DNA of 64,000 nt from Corynebacterium sputi DSM 45148 (GCF_000427865.1 NZ_ATYV01000017.1:1-64000); one strand, 5' to 3'; counted from the stretch's first letter, positions 26,478-36,194 are shown. Translations and numbers: made by a program. The notes: generated from the letters alone by a model not told the origin.

Positions 26478-27778
26478 TGAGCTCCGCCATTGCTACCCCC
26501 GGCGACGCCACCACTGACCTGGTTGATCCGTCCCGCCCGCGTCAGCGCCGCACCCTGCGTCTGTGTACCGCCGGTTCCGTGGATGACGGTAAGTCGACCT
26601 TCGTCGGTCGTCTGCTGCATGACACCAAGAACATCCTCGCGGATCAGTACGACGCAGTGAAGGCCACCTCTGAGGCCCGCGGCCAGGAAGACGTTGACCT
26701 GTCCCTGCTGGTCGACGGCCTGCGCGCTGAGCGTGAACAGGGCATCACCATCGACGTGGCGTACCGCTACTTCGCTACCGATGTCCGCTCCTTCATCCTC
26801 GCGGACTGCCCGGGTCACGAGCAGTACACCCGCAACACGGTTACTGGCATGTCCACCGCCGAGGCCGTTGTGCTGCTGATCGATGCCCGCCACGGAGTCG
26901 TCACCCAGACCCGTCGCCACGCGACCGTCGCAGCCCTGCTGGGCATTCGCCACATCGTCTTCGCCGTGAACAAGATCGACCTGGTCGACTTCGACGAGTC
27001 CATTTACCGCCAGATCGAGTCCGACGCACTGGCGCTGGCCGGCCGTTTGGAGCTCGGCAGCGTCCACGTCGTCCCGGCTTCGGCCAAGCAGGGCGACAAC
27101 ATCGTCGACCGCTCGGCGAATACCCCCTGGTACGAGGGCCCCTCGGTGCTGGAGCTCCTGGAGAACTTCGACATCGCCTCCGACAAGAACGAGGATGCGT
27201 CGCTTCCGCTGCGCCTGCCGATCGACTTCGTCATCCGCGACTACGAGACCGAGTACCGCGGCTACGCCGGCCGTATCGCTGCCGGTTCCGTCGCAGTTGG
27301 GGACACCGTCGAGGTCAACGGTGGCTCCACTGCGACCGTCACTGCGATTTCCATCGCTGGCGATGAGGCACAGTCCGCATCTGTCGGTCAGTCCGTCTCG
27401 GTGTCCCTGGACTCTGAGTTCGACCTGGCCCGTGGCGATCTGATCGCCGTCAACGCTCCGCAGAAGACCCGTCGTTTCACCGCCACCGCGGTGCACCTGG
27501 CAGATGCTCCGCTGGCCGTCGGCCGTGTCGTCGAGGTTCGCTATGGCCCCGCCCTGGTGCGCGGTCGTATTTCCTCCGTCGACGCCCTGATCGACATCGA
27601 GACCGGTGACTCCACCGGATCGACCGATCAGCTCAAGGTCAACGACGTCGCCGAGATCACCGTTGAACTCGCCGCCGACCTGGAGATCGAGCCGTACCGC
27701 ACCGGCGGTCGCGTCGGCGCATTCCTCCTGGTTGAGCCCGGCACCGGTGATTCGCTCACCGCAGGCCTGGTCAAGTAA
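26477..27778 (+). CDS. cysN: Sulfate adenylyltransferase subunit 1 (GTPase)
   Basis: An EF-Tu-like GTPase that drives APS formation by CysD. The 433-residue protein has G1 AGSVDDGKST (32-41), the RAEREQGITIDVAYRYF switch region, G3 DCPGHEQY and G4 NKIDLVDF, followed by two beta-barrel domains. No APS kinase (CysC) domain is fused, consistent with APS being reduced directly by CysH. It overlaps cysD by one base and ends the cys operon before a strong hairpin. Confidence 0.94.
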   Translation: MSSAIATPGDATTDLVDPSRPRQRRTLRLCTAGSVDDGKSTFVGRLLHDTKNILADQYDAVKATSEARGQEDVDLSLLVDGLRAEREQGITIDVAYRYFATDVRSFILADCPGHEQYTRNTVTGMSTAEAVVLLIDARHGVVTQTRRHATVAALLGIRHIVFAVNKIDLVDFDESIYRQIESDALALAGRLELGSVHVVPASAKQGDNIVDRSANTPWYEGPSVLELLENFDIASDKNEDASLPLRLPIDFVIRDYETEYRGYAGRIAAGSVAVGDTVEVNGGSTATVTAISIAGDEAQSASVGQSVSVSLDSEFDLARGDLIAVNAPQKTRRFTATAVHLADAPLAVGRVVEVRYGPALVRGRISSVDALIDIETGDSTGSTDQLKVNDVAEITVELAADLEIEPYRTGGRVGAFLLVEPGTGDSLTAGLVK

Positions 27779-27798
27779 CCAGATCGCAGTGCCACAGG

Positions 27799-27830
27799 AC
27801 CCCGGGACCGATCCGATCGGCCCCGGGGTT
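27799..27830 (+). terminator. Terminator after cysN
   Basis: ACCCCGGGACCGATC and GATCGGCCCCGGGGTT form a near-perfect stem of about 14 pairs with one mismatch and a very short loop, followed by TTCCGTTATT. It starts 21 bases after the cysN stop and separates the cys operon from the chelatase gene. Confidence 0.75.
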
Positions 27831-27998
27831 CCGTTATTGCTCGGCTAGCCGAAGGCAAATAGTCGATGACCCCATTCCGTGAGAAAAAGCCCCTTGATTG
27901 GCCCGAAATGTCACCGACCGGGGTCACCTCAGGCGCTGCTGCGAGGACTGCCCGAAGTTCCACACCACATCACTGCACACCCCACCGACCGGAGGAAC

Positions 27999-28754
27999 AT
28001 GACCGCGCTTCTTCTCGTTGCCCACGGATCTAGGCATCCTGGCACCGCCGCGGTGCTCGAAGGATTGGCTACCAGTGTCCGCCAGGCGCTGTCTTTCGCG
28101 AGCCCTTCCGGCGGTCTCGCTGCCAACGGCTACGACGACCAGACACCATCTTCCGTCCGCGTCGTCTGGCTGGAACTTATCGAGCCATCCCTTGACCAGG
28201 CATGTCGTGACCTGAAGGCAGAGGGCGAAGACTCAGCCATCATCGTCCCGTTGCTGTTCACCGAGGCCTTTCATCGCACGGTCGATCTGCCGGAGCAGGT
28301 TGAGGCCGCCACCCGTGACACTGGAATCTCCCTGGAGACCCGCGATGGCCTCGGCCTGGGCGAAGGCGTCCGGCGCGCCCTCCTGGAGCGAATCGGAAAC
28401 ACCACCGACGACGTCCTCATCATGGCCGTAGGCTCCTCCAACGCTGAGGCCAACGGTGCAATTCATGCCTTCGCCAGAGACGTCGACTCGGTGATCCCAG
28501 GGCAGGCCACCGCAGCCTTCACCGTCGCTGCGCCCCAGCCTTTGGGCATTGATGCCGTACTCGCCGCCGCACGTCAGGCTGCCAGGATGGGCCGCTCGCT
28601 CAGGGTCGTTCCACTCTTTACTGCGCCCGGGCTGCTGTGGGACAACGTGGTCAATCGCGCTGCGGAGCAGTTCTTCCCCTGCGAGGTCACCTTCGCGGAT
28701 CCCCTCGGGGACCTTCTGTCGAATGTCGTCATCAACCGTTGGAGCGCCCAATGA
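27999..28754 (+). CDS. Sirohydrochlorin chelatase (CbiX/SirB family; CysY by position)
   Basis: This class II chelatase inserts Fe2+ into sirohydrochlorin for siroheme. The 251-residue protein starts LLLVAHGSRHPG (metal-binding His), has the PLLFTEAFH segment with the second-half histidine, and a long C-terminal repeat half (VPLFTAPGLLWDNV). The ATG at 27999 has a perfect GGAGGA site. Together with cysI it forms the siroheme/sulfite part of the locus; the equivalent gene in C. glutamicum is called cysY. The precorrin-2 dehydrogenase step is not seen here. Confidence 0.82.
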   Translation: MTALLLVAHGSRHPGTAAVLEGLATSVRQALSFASPSGGLAANGYDDQTPSSVRVVWLELIEPSLDQACRDLKAEGEDSAIIVPLLFTEAFHRTVDLPEQVEAATRDTGISLETRDGLGLGEGVRRALLERIGNTTDDVLIMAVGSSNAEANGAIHAFARDVDSVIPGQATAAFTVAAPQPLGIDAVLAAARQAARMGRSLRVVPLFTAPGLLWDNVVNRAAEQFFPCEVTFADPLGDLLSNVVINRWSAQ

Positions 28755-29443
28755 AAGCCGTCGTCATCCGCCACGTTCTCTTCGAGGATCTCGGCACCTT
28801 CGCGACGCCGCTGCGTGACCACGGCTATGACATCCGGTACCTCGACGCAGGCGTCGAGCCCCTCGATAAAGATCTGCTTTACGACGCCTCCCTCCTCATC
28901 ATCCTCGGCGGCCCCATCGGTGTCTCCGATGCAGATTCCTATCCCTTCCTGTCGGAAGAAATGGAAGCGATTGCCCGCCGGATTGAGGATGGACGTCCGG
29001 TACTAGGTATTTGTCTCGGGGCCCAGCTGATCGCGAAGGCACTCGGCGCCGATGTCGCCGCGACCGGAAAGGTCGAGATCGGCTACAGCGCACTAACGCT
29101 CACGGCAGCGGGGGAGTCCAGCCCGTTGAAGGCTCTTGACGGGGTGCCGGTTTTGCACTGGCACGGCGACCAGTTCGAGATTCCAGACGGCGCGGAGCTC
29201 CTCGCATCGACGCCCGGCTTCCCGAATCAAGCCTTCAGGATCGGACACCGGATCCTCGCTGTGCAGTTTCACCCGGAGGTTGATCACCGTCGGATCGAGC
29301 AGTGGCTCATCGGTCATTCCGGGGAACTATCTGGACATGGGCTTTCCCCAGATCCAATCCGTCGTGATGCTCAGACATACGGACCCGACCTGGAGCACCG
29401 CTCCGCAGAGGTCCTCGGCCTTTGGTTGCAAGAAATCGCCTAG
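28751..29443 (+). CDS. Class I glutamine amidotransferase-like protein
   Basis: A 230-residue GMP-synthase-type glutaminase domain with the nucleophile elbow GICLGAQLIAKALGA, and VQFHPEVD carrying the catalytic His and Glu. It starts in the last four bases of the chelatase gene (ATGA), so the two are translationally coupled. Stand-alone proteins of this kind act as glutaminases or cleave glutathione-like gamma-glutamyl compounds. The link to sulfur metabolism is suggested only by the operon. Confidence 0.82.
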   Translation: MKAVVIRHVLFEDLGTFATPLRDHGYDIRYLDAGVEPLDKDLLYDASLLIILGGPIGVSDADSYPFLSEEMEAIARRIEDGRPVLGICLGAQLIAKALGADVAATGKVEIGYSALTLTAAGESSPLKALDGVPVLHWHGDQFEIPDGAELLASTPGFPNQAFRIGHRILAVQFHPEVDHRRIEQWLIGHSGELSGHGLSPDPIRRDAQTYGPDLEHRSAEVLGLWLQEIA

Positions 29444-29528
29444 ATTCTTGCCTTAACTTTCTGGACGTATCCGACTTGCGGGTGCGCTAGTGAAGAGAGG
29501 ACGCGGGACGGCTTGCGGCCCACACCAC

Positions 29529-30896
29529 TCACTCCTTGCGGGAGCGCGCGACCATCTCGTCCCACTCGACGACCTTCTTGCGCTCGCGGCCCTCTGCCTC
29601 TCCGAGTGCACGCTCATGCGCGTCGAGTATCTGCCAACCCTCCCAGTTGATGAACTCGACACCCTTTTTTCGCAGCGTCTCCTCGATGTCGTCCAGGCCA
29701 GGCGCCTCCGGGTCATCGCCACGGCCTGCTTCGTGGTCCTCGATGAGACAGGCGACGGTCTCATTGGCATCGCCCTTGGTGTTTCCGATCAGGCCAACGG
29801 GACCGCGCTTGACCCAGCCGGTTGTGTAGAGACCCTCGAGATGAGCACCTTCGGCGTTGAGAACTCGGCCGGCCTCATTGGGAATGACGTGAGTAACCGT
29901 GTCGAAGGGAACTTCAGGAAGTGCTTCGGAGCGGTAGCCAACAGCTCGGTAGACAGCACCGACCTCCCAGTCGCGGAAGGTGCCGGTACCGACGACGTTC
30001 CCGTTGCCGTCTGGTTCGGTGCGCTCAGTCCGCAGGCCGGTGACCTTGCCGTCCTCGCCGAGGATTTCCACCGGGGATTCGAAGAAGTGAATGAAGAGCC
30101 GGTGTGGAGCGCCCTTCGGTTCACGGATGGCGTACTTCTCGATGATCGTGGCGACCTGGTCCACGACCTTGGACTCACGGCGCAGAGCCTCGGACGCCTC
30201 GTCGTACTGAATGTCCTCCGGATCAACCACGACCTCGATGGTCGGGGAGTGGTCCAGTTCCTTGAGCTCTAGGGGAGTGAATTTCGCCTGCGCCGGACCG
30301 CGGCGGCCGAAGACATGGACCTCGCGGGCTTGGTTCTTCGACAGTGCCGCGTGCACGTTGTCGGGGATCTCGGTGACCTTCAACTCGTCGCCAGTCTTGG
30401 CCAAAATGCGTGCGACGTCCAAAGCCACATTGCCGACGCCAATTACTGCGACCTTCTCCGCAGACAGATCCCAGTCACGCTCGAAGAGTGGGTTGCCGTC
30501 GTAGAACCCGACGAACTCTCCGGCGCCGAAGTGACCTTCTAGTTCCGCGCCGGGCACAGTCAGGTCGCGGTCGGCGACGGCTCCAGTGGCGAAGATGACA
30601 GCGTCGTAATGCTTTTTGATGTCTTCGACCGTCAGGTCGGTGCCGAACTCCACGTTGGAGAGCAGCCGCAATTCCGGCTTGCTGAGCACTCGGTGCAAGG
30701 CGTTGACGATGCCCTTGATTCGCGGGTGATCAGGGGCGACGCCGTAGCGGATCAGGCCGAACGGCGCCGGCATTTTCTCAAAAAGGTCGATCTGCACCTC
30801 GCGCCCCGACTTCATCAATGCGTCCGAGGCATAGACACCGGCGGGGCCGGACCCAATCACGGCGACTCGGATGGGGCGGTTCTGGCGATTCGACAT
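29529..30896 (-). CDS. fprA: FprA-type NADPH-ferredoxin reductase, second paralogue
   Basis: A 455-residue flavoprotein closely similar to the product of 19913-21310: VAVIGSGPAGVYASDALM (FAD loop), LIRYGVAPDHPRIKG, the NADPH loop VIGVGNVALDVARIL and GWVKRGPVGLIGNTKGDAN. It stands alone, divergent from pta-ackA, as in other corynebacteria. A ribosome site AAGGAAGG precedes the ATG at 30894-30896. It presumably serves general ferredoxin reduction (for example cytochrome P450 or Fe-S assembly), leaving the other copy to sulfite reduction. Confidence 0.87.
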   Translation of the reverse strand: MSNRQNRPIRVAVIGSGPAGVYASDALMKSGREVQIDLFEKMPAPFGLIRYGVAPDHPRIKGIVNALHRVLSKPELRLLSNVEFGTDLTVEDIKKHYDAVIFATGAVADRDLTVPGAELEGHFGAGEFVGFYDGNPLFERDWDLSAEKVAVIGVGNVALDVARILAKTGDELKVTEIPDNVHAALSKNQAREVHVFGRRGPAQAKFTPLELKELDHSPTIEVVVDPEDIQYDEASEALRRESKVVDQVATIIEKYAIREPKGAPHRLFIHFFESPVEILGEDGKVTGLRTERTEPDGNGNVVGTGTFRDWEVGAVYRAVGYRSEALPEVPFDTVTHVIPNEAGRVLNAEGAHLEGLYTTGWVKRGPVGLIGNTKGDANETVACLIEDHEAGRGDDPEAPGLDDIEETLRKKGVEFINWEGWQILDAHERALGEAEGRERKKVVEWDEMVARSRKE

Positions 30897-31231
30897 TGCT
30901 CGGTACCTTCCTTGCGGCTCTTTGCTTCTGGGCCTTCGTCTCCGTTTTACGCCTGGGTGGTGGCGTGGCGGGATTGGGACGTCGCGTGGTTCTCTTTCCA
31001 CTGTAGATGCAGTACAGGTTAGGGAACCCATACTCGTTGCGCAGGGGTGCTTCGGGGGAGTGGTGAGCGCCGTTAACCGCTGGAAACGGCAGGTTTGTCC
31101 CCCCCCACAAATGTTTTGATCCGTGATTCATCTGTAATATCCGACACATATCCAACCGGATTATGAGCCAGCACTCACCCATGCGAATTTCCGTGTGACG
31201 ACATGGTTCACGGAGGAGAGGAACTGAAGCT
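30897..31231. promoter_or_regulatory. Divergent fprA / pta-ackA regulatory region
   Basis: This 335-base gap contains no convincing gene. TTTGTCCCCCCCCACAAA (about 31094-31111) is a C8 tract with complementary TTTGT/ACAAA flanks, which fits the loose RamA site description (A/C-G4-6-T/C or its complement) reported for pta-ackA in C. glutamicum. TAATAT at 31135-31140 may be a -10 element. The pta ribosome site is GGAGGAGAGG. Confidence 0.45.
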
Positions 31232-32737
31232 GTGAGCGAAACCGAAACCAGAGCCACCTCAGTACTTGTGACCGGAATCGACAGAACCGCCGTCGACGAG
31301 AACGTTATTAAGGCTGTGTCAGACGCCCTCGGTGGTGCCAACCACGTTGAGGTTGTCGGAACCCCAGGCTCTGCCACCGTCGCCGAAGCTGTGTCATCGC
31401 CCGATATCGCACTGGCTCACATCGTGGCCAAGGTTGAATCCGGCCGCGATGAGTCCAATGTCCCGCAGGTCCTCACGGCCGTTGGCTTCCTGGACTTTGA
31501 TGCTCGCGTCGCCGCAGCTACCGGTTCCGGCGTCGTTATCACGGTGAACGGCTCCACCTGCGACGATCCGATTGTCGTTACCCGCCTGCGCATGGCCGTC
31601 TCTGCGGCCAAGGCCAGTCTGGCGACTCCGCTGGCAGTGGTCGTCGTCGGCGACAACGCCGCTGACTCTCTCGACATCGGCATTCCGGTTATTCAGCTCG
31701 ACGATGAGGCTTCTCTGAAGGATGCGCTCTCGCGCCAGCTCGAGCCCGTCATGTCCCCGCAGCGTTTCCAGTGGTGGCTGATGAAGAAGGCGAAGGAGGC
31801 CCGTCGCCACATCGTGTTGCCCGAGGGCGAAGACGATCGCATTCTCTTGGCTGCCTCGCAGCTTCTGGAAGAGGATATCTGCGACCTGACGATCCTCGGT
31901 GATCCCGAGGACATGCGCTCCCGGGCGAAGATGCTTGGTGCAGATATTTCTGCGGCGAATCTCTCGAACCCGAAGACCTCGGAGCACCTCGACTCCTTCG
32001 CAGAAGAGTTCGCTGAACTGCGCAAGTCCAAGGGTATGACCGTTGACGAAGCCCGCGAGACGATGAACGACATCTCGTACTTCGCCACCATGATGATCCA
32101 CAAGGGTCAGGCAGATGGCATGGTCTCCGGCGCCGCCAATACGACGGCGCACACGATTAAGCCGTCCTTCCAGATCATCAAGACCCGCCCGGGCGCATCG
32201 ACGGTGTCCTCGCTGTTCCTGATGGTCATGGACAATCGTCTCTGGGGCTTTGCGGACTGTGCAGTCCTGCCGAACCCGACCCCGGACCAGCTCGGTGAGA
32301 TCGCGGTTGTCTCCGCAGAGACCGCCGCCGCCTTTGGCATCGATCCCAAGGTTGCAATGCTGTCGTACTCCACCGGCGCTTCCGGTGCAGGTGAAGACGT
32401 CGAGCGCGTTGTCGAAGGTCTGGCCAAGGCTCGTGAGCTGAACCCGGATCTGGCCGTCGACGGACCGCTGCAGTTCGACGCCGCCATCGACAGTGGTGTC
32501 GCTAAGAAGAAGATGCCGGAGTCGGACGTTGCCGGTCAGGCCACCGTCTTCGTCTTCCCTGATCTGGATGCCGGCAACCTCGGCTACAAGATCGCACAGC
32601 GTTGCGGTGGTGCACTGGCCATCGGACCGATCCTGCAGGGACTCAACAAGCCGGTCAACGATCTGTCCCGTGGCGCATCCGTCGCGGACATCGTCAACAC
32701 CGTCGCCATCACCGCCATTCAGGCTGGAGGAAACTAA
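31232..32737 (+). CDS. pta: Phosphate acetyltransferase
   Basis: It interconverts acetyl-CoA and acetyl phosphate in acetate activation and overflow. The 501-residue protein has an N-terminal P-loop-like regulatory part (about 1-160) that is shorter than in E. coli Pta, and a complete C-terminal PTA_PTB domain (about 180-500): HIVLPEGEDDRILLAA, MVSGAANTTAHTIKPSFQII, and FPDLDAGNLGYKIAQR. The start is a GTG with GGAGGAG. It is followed after three bases by ackA in the canonical operon. Confidence 0.94.
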   Translation: MSETETRATSVLVTGIDRTAVDENVIKAVSDALGGANHVEVVGTPGSATVAEAVSSPDIALAHIVAKVESGRDESNVPQVLTAVGFLDFDARVAAATGSGVVITVNGSTCDDPIVVTRLRMAVSAAKASLATPLAVVVVGDNAADSLDIGIPVIQLDDEASLKDALSRQLEPVMSPQRFQWWLMKKAKEARRHIVLPEGEDDRILLAASQLLEEDICDLTILGDPEDMRSRAKMLGADISAANLSNPKTSEHLDSFAEEFAELRKSKGMTVDEARETMNDISYFATMMIHKGQADGMVSGAANTTAHTIKPSFQIIKTRPGASTVSSLFLMVMDNRLWGFADCAVLPNPTPDQLGEIAVVSAETAAAFGIDPKVAMLSYSTGASGAGEDVERVVEGLAKARELNPDLAVDGPLQFDAAIDSGVAKKKMPESDVAGQATVFVFPDLDAGNLGYKIAQRCGGALAIGPILQGLNKPVNDLSRGASVADIVNTVAITAIQAGGN

Positions 32738-32740
32738 TAT

Positions 32741-33937
32741 ATGTCGCGCCACGCACTCGTCATCAATTCCGGTTCTTCGTCCATCAAGTTCCAGCTCGTT
32801 GACCCGGAACGTGACGCCACTGAACCTCCCTATGTCTCCGGTCTGGTTGAGCGCATCGGTGAAGAAGACGGCAAGATTGTCCTCAAGACGAACAACGAGA
32901 AATACGAGTTCACCGGACCGATCTCCGATCACGCAGACGGCCTGGACAAGGCTTTCGAGCTCATGGATGAGCACAACTGTGGACCGAAGACCGTGGACAT
33001 TGCCGCGGTCGGGCACCGTGTTGTGCACGGCGGCAAGTTGTTCTCCGCTCCGGAGCTGATCAACGATGAGATCGTCGATATGATCCGCGACCTCATTCCG
33101 CTGGCTCCGCTGCACAACCCGGCGAACATTGTCGGTATTGAGGAAGCACGAAAGCTGCTTCCCGACGTTCCCCACGTCGCAGTCTTCGACACCGGCTTCT
33201 TCCACAACATGCCGCCTGCCGCGGCCCTCTACCCGTTGAACGCCGAGGTCTCTGCGGAGTACGACATCCGCCGCTACGGCTTCCACGGGACGTCCCACGA
33301 GTACGTATCCCAGCAGACGCCGAAGCTCCTGGGTAAGGATGCCGGTGACGTCAATCAGATCACGCTGCACTTGGGTAACGGTGCCTCGACTTCCGCGATC
33401 CGCGGTGGAGAGGCGATCGATACCTCGATGGGCATGACGCCGCTGGCTGGTCTGATGATGGGCACCCGTACCGGTGACATCGACCCGGGCATCATCTTCC
33501 ACCTGTACCGCAATGGAATGTCAATCGATGAGATCGACACCATGTGCAACCGCCAGTCCGGACTGAAGGGCGTCTCCGGGGTCAATGACTTCCGTGAGCT
33601 GCAGCAGCGCATGGACAATGACGACCCGGATGCTTGGGCCGCTTACGAGATGTACGTGCACCAGCTGCGTCGTTACATCGGCTCCTACATGCTGGCGCTG
33701 GGTAACCTCGACGCCATCGTGTTCACTGCCGGTGTTGGCGAGAACCATGTCGGTATTCGTCGTGACGCTCTGGCAGAGCTGGAGAACTTCGGCATCAAGA
33801 TGGACGAGGAGCGTAACTCCGGTCCCAACGATGGCCCGCGAGTCATCTCCACCGATGACTCCGCTGTCACCGTGATGGTCATCCCCACCAATGAGGAACT
33901 GGCCATCGCCCGCTACTCAATGGAGTACGTCGACTAG
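32741..33937 (+). CDS. ackA: Acetate kinase
   Basis: Partner of Pta that interconverts acetyl phosphate and acetate with ADP/ATP. The 398-residue ASKHA-fold protein begins [15 protein letters not shown] (acetate kinase signature 1), has [24 protein letters not shown] (signature 2) and [14 protein letters not shown], and ends with [15 protein letters not shown]. All catalytic landmarks are present. Operon end marked by a strong terminator. Confidence 0.95.
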   Translation: MSRHALVINSGSSSIKFQLVDPERDATEPPYVSGLVERIGEEDGKIVLKTNNEKYEFTGPISDHADGLDKAFELMDEHNCGPKTVDIAAVGHRVVHGGKLFSAPELINDEIVDMIRDLIPLAPLHNPANIVGIEEARKLLPDVPHVAVFDTGFFHNMPPAAALYPLNAEVSAEYDIRRYGFHGTSHEYVSQQTPKLLGKDAGDVNQITLHLGNGASTSAIRGGEAIDTSMGMTPLAGLMMGTRTGDIDPGIIFHLYRNGMSIDEIDTMCNRQSGLKGVSGVNDFRELQQRMDNDDPDAWAAYEMYVHQLRRYIGSYMLALGNLDAIVFTAGVGENHVGIRRDALAELENFGIKMDEERNSGPNDGPRVISTDDSAVTVMVIPTNEELAIARYSMEYVD

Positions 33938-33966
33938 TTCGCGCGGAGCTCCCGTTACGAAAGTGC

Positions 33967-34002
33967 CCCCATTGATTCGAAAGAATCGGTGGGGTCATTT
34001 TT
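33967..34002 (+). terminator. Rho-independent terminator of pta-ackA
   Basis: CCCCATTGATTC (33967-33978) and GAATCGGTGGGG (33983-33994) form a 12-pair stem with two G.U pairs and a GAAA tetraloop, followed by TCATTTTT. It starts 29 bases after the ackA stop. Confidence 0.88.
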
Positions 34003-34153
34003 CATCGTGCTGACCGAAAGCTGCGTCTGAGGCGAAAAATCCTTTACCTTAGTGAAAAGTATCAATTAGGATAACGACCACCTAGTTTTCCTAGGCAGGA
34101 TTTACTCAGTTCCACGTGATTGATCAGCATCTGGCTCCAGAAAGGGCTCTGCC

Positions 34154-34846
34154 ATGTCGAAGACAACCACCGTTGTTCGGACCGCCGCAATCATACTTGG
34201 TTCAGGACTCATCGCTGCGACGCTGGCACCTGCTGCCGGCGCGAGCACAAACCTGGACTTCACAGACGGCGGACGGATCGCGTCGGGGCTCTCCAATATC
34301 GAATTGCCTGACGGACTCTCTGCAGGCTCCATCGGCGGGCAGGAGCTCAGCCAAGTCGACCAGTTGGATCCTGAGCGGTACTCAGGTCGCTGGTATCAGG
34401 TCGCCGCGATCCCTCAGCCTTTCTCCTTGCAGTGCTATTCCGATACGACTGCTGATTATGGAGTCCTTGATAACTCAACAATCTCAGTGACCAACTCATG
34501 TTCCACGGTGTGGGGAGGCGAGTCATCGATCTCTGGCTCTGCGAAGATCCAGGACCCTAATCAGCCCGCTTCTTTGCGAGTCGCATTCGACGACACTCCC
34601 GGTCAGTCGCTCGACGGCTCGGTGAACTACCGAGTCACCTACCTCGACGATGACTATTCGTTGGCCGTCGTCGGAGATCCCGATCGACTCTCCGGCTTCG
34701 TGCTCAGCCGAACGCCCTCGATCAGCGCTGAACAGTGGCAGAACATCAATTCCGTGGTCACCGACCGGGGTTGGTGGAGCTGCGCCTTCCTAACGACCCC
34801 GCAGACCGACGGCCGCCAAGACATCACCCCGCTCTGCCAGGCGTAG
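34154..34846 (+). CDS. Secreted lipocalin-family protein
   Basis: A Sec signal peptide (about 1-30, AAIILGSGLIAATLAPAAGA) is followed by a lipocalin domain with the hallmark YSGRWYQVAAIP (about 77-88) and a YLDDDYSLAVVGDP strand typical of bacterial Blc-like lipocalins. The three Cys after the signal could form disulfides. The signal lacks a lipobox, so the protein is probably exported rather than lipid-anchored. The ligand is unknown. 230 residues; monocistronic. Confidence 0.82.
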   Translation: MSKTTTVVRTAAIILGSGLIAATLAPAAGASTNLDFTDGGRIASGLSNIELPDGLSAGSIGGQELSQVDQLDPERYSGRWYQVAAIPQPFSLQCYSDTTADYGVLDNSTISVTNSCSTVWGGESSISGSAKIQDPNQPASLRVAFDDTPGQSLDGSVNYRVTYLDDDYSLAVVGDPDRLSGFVLSRTPSISAEQWQNINSVVTDRGWWSCAFLTTPQTDGRQDITPLCQA

Positions 34847-34919
34847 AAATCAGCGAGTTTCGGACGTAACTGGCCTCCTCATCCGTCGACCGTCTCGACG
34901 CGGGATGTAACGTGAGAAA

Positions 34920-36194
34920 ATGACTGAGAACCAGACGGCGCTTCCCATCGACGGACAGCGAGTGGACGAGTGGATCGCAACTTTCGCCGCCCTGACCGAC
35001 GAATCCGTCGTCACCCCGGGAGTGACTCGTCTGGCCTACACGCCGCTAGAGCGTGAGGCGCATGCGCTCTTCACGGACTTCATGGCGAACCTTGGTCTGA
35101 AGGTCTGGACGGACGCCGTCGGCAACACCATTGCCGAGATCCCGGGTACCGAGGATGATCATCCGGCCGTCGGTACCGGTTCTCACCTCGACAGCGTGCC
35201 GTCAGCGGGCAGGTTCGACGGAGTCGTCGGCGTTGTCGCTGCAATGCTCAGTGCTGAGGCGATTGTGCGCAGCGGCATCACCCATCGTCATCCCATTCGG
35301 TTCGTTGTCTTTGCCTGTGAAGAAGGCGCGAGATTCGGCCAGGCCTGTATCGGCAGCCGCATCGTTGCTGGTCTCACGACCTCTGCCGACCTAGAACGAC
35401 TCAAGGACTCTGACGGCGTCAGTGTCGCCGAAGCTATGTCGGCCCTCGGCTTTGACTCGAGGGCCGTCGAGGAAACGCTCTGGAGCCCGGAGGACTGGGC
35501 CGGCTTCATTGAACTGCACATCGAACAGGGCTCTGTCCTTGAGTCTGAAGGCATCCCCATCGGCATCGTCGATGTGATCTCCGGAAGCAGTCGGTTCGAA
35601 GTCGAGCTGACTGGCATTGCAGCGCACAGCGGTGGAATGCCGATGCATCTGCGTCGCGACGCCCTCGCCGCAGCAGCAGAGATCCTCGTCGAGTTCGAGA
35701 AATTGGCCAACGATGAGCTTCACGACGGCACCCGCATCACCGTCGGCCGCCTGGACGTGCAACCCGGTTCCATCACGACGATCCCTGGTCGTTGTGTCTT
35801 TTCCGTTGACGTTCGCGATACCGATGAGGAGCGGCAGCAGCAAACGGTCCGCGATGCGATCGAGATTGCTACGGCCATCGCAAACAAACGATCGGTCGCG
35901 ATTGCTACACGCAAACTTGCCGATGCAGCACCGCGGGAGCTCTCCTCTGAGGTCCGCCAGGTTCTGGCCGAGACGTGCCAGGATCAGTCAGTTCAGTCGC
36001 GTTCACTCCCCAGCGGGGGAAGCCACGACGCACAGATGGTCAGCACGATCTGCCCGACCGGCATGCTCTTCATTCCCAGCGGCAATGGCGGAGTTAGTCA
36101 TACGCCAGATGAGTTCTCAAGCACCGAGGACATCGTGAGAGGAGCGGAGATTCTCGTCGACGCAGTGCAGCGACTTGCTGGAACTCAGCGCTGA
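34920..36194 (+). CDS. M20-family amidohydrolase (allantoate amidohydrolase / N-carbamoyl-L-amino-acid hydrolase type)
   Basis: A 424-residue dinuclear metallohydrolase. Metal-binding and catalytic landmarks are GTGSHLDSVPSAGRFDGVVG, VFACEEGARFGQACIGSR, IELHIEQG and GGVSHTPDEFSS near the C-terminus. The dimerisation lid lies between (SSRFEVELTGIAAHSGGMP). The family hydrolyses allantoate, ureidoglycolate, beta-ureidopropionate or N-carbamoyl amino acids; substrate cannot be chosen from sequence. No ureide-pathway genes are adjacent. Confidence 0.87.
   Translation: MTENQTALPIDGQRVDEWIATFAALTDESVVTPGVTRLAYTPLEREAHALFTDFMANLGLKVWTDAVGNTIAEIPGTEDDHPAVGTGSHLDSVPSAGRFDGVVGVVAAMLSAEAIVRSGITHRHPIRFVVFACEEGARFGQACIGSRIVAGLTTSADLERLKDSDGVSVAEAMSALGFDSRAVEETLWSPEDWAGFIELHIEQGSVLESEGIPIGIVDVISGSSRFEVELTGIAAHSGGMPMHLRRDALAAAAEILVEFEKLANDELHDGTRITVGRLDVQPGSITTIPGRCVFSVDVRDTDEERQQQTVRDAIEIATAIANKRSVAIATRKLADAAPRELSSEVRQVLAETCQDQSVQSRSLPSGGSHDAQMVSTICPTGMLFIPSGNGGVSHTPDEFSSTEDIVRGAEILVDAVQRLAGTQR

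Noticed and set aside
31190-31215. GlxR-like site TGTGA...TTCAC before pta
   Set aside because: The spacing between half-sites is wrong for the TGTGA-N6-TCACA consensus.
31394-33502. 702-codon minus-strand frame spanning pta and ackA
   Set aside because: It crosses two unmistakable genes on the other strand, and its translation is low-information Val/Asp/Arg-rich sequence.
34040-34110. Possible DtxR box in TTAGGATAACGACCACCTA before the lipocalin gene
   Set aside because: Only about half of the 19 consensus positions match, and the symmetry core is broken.
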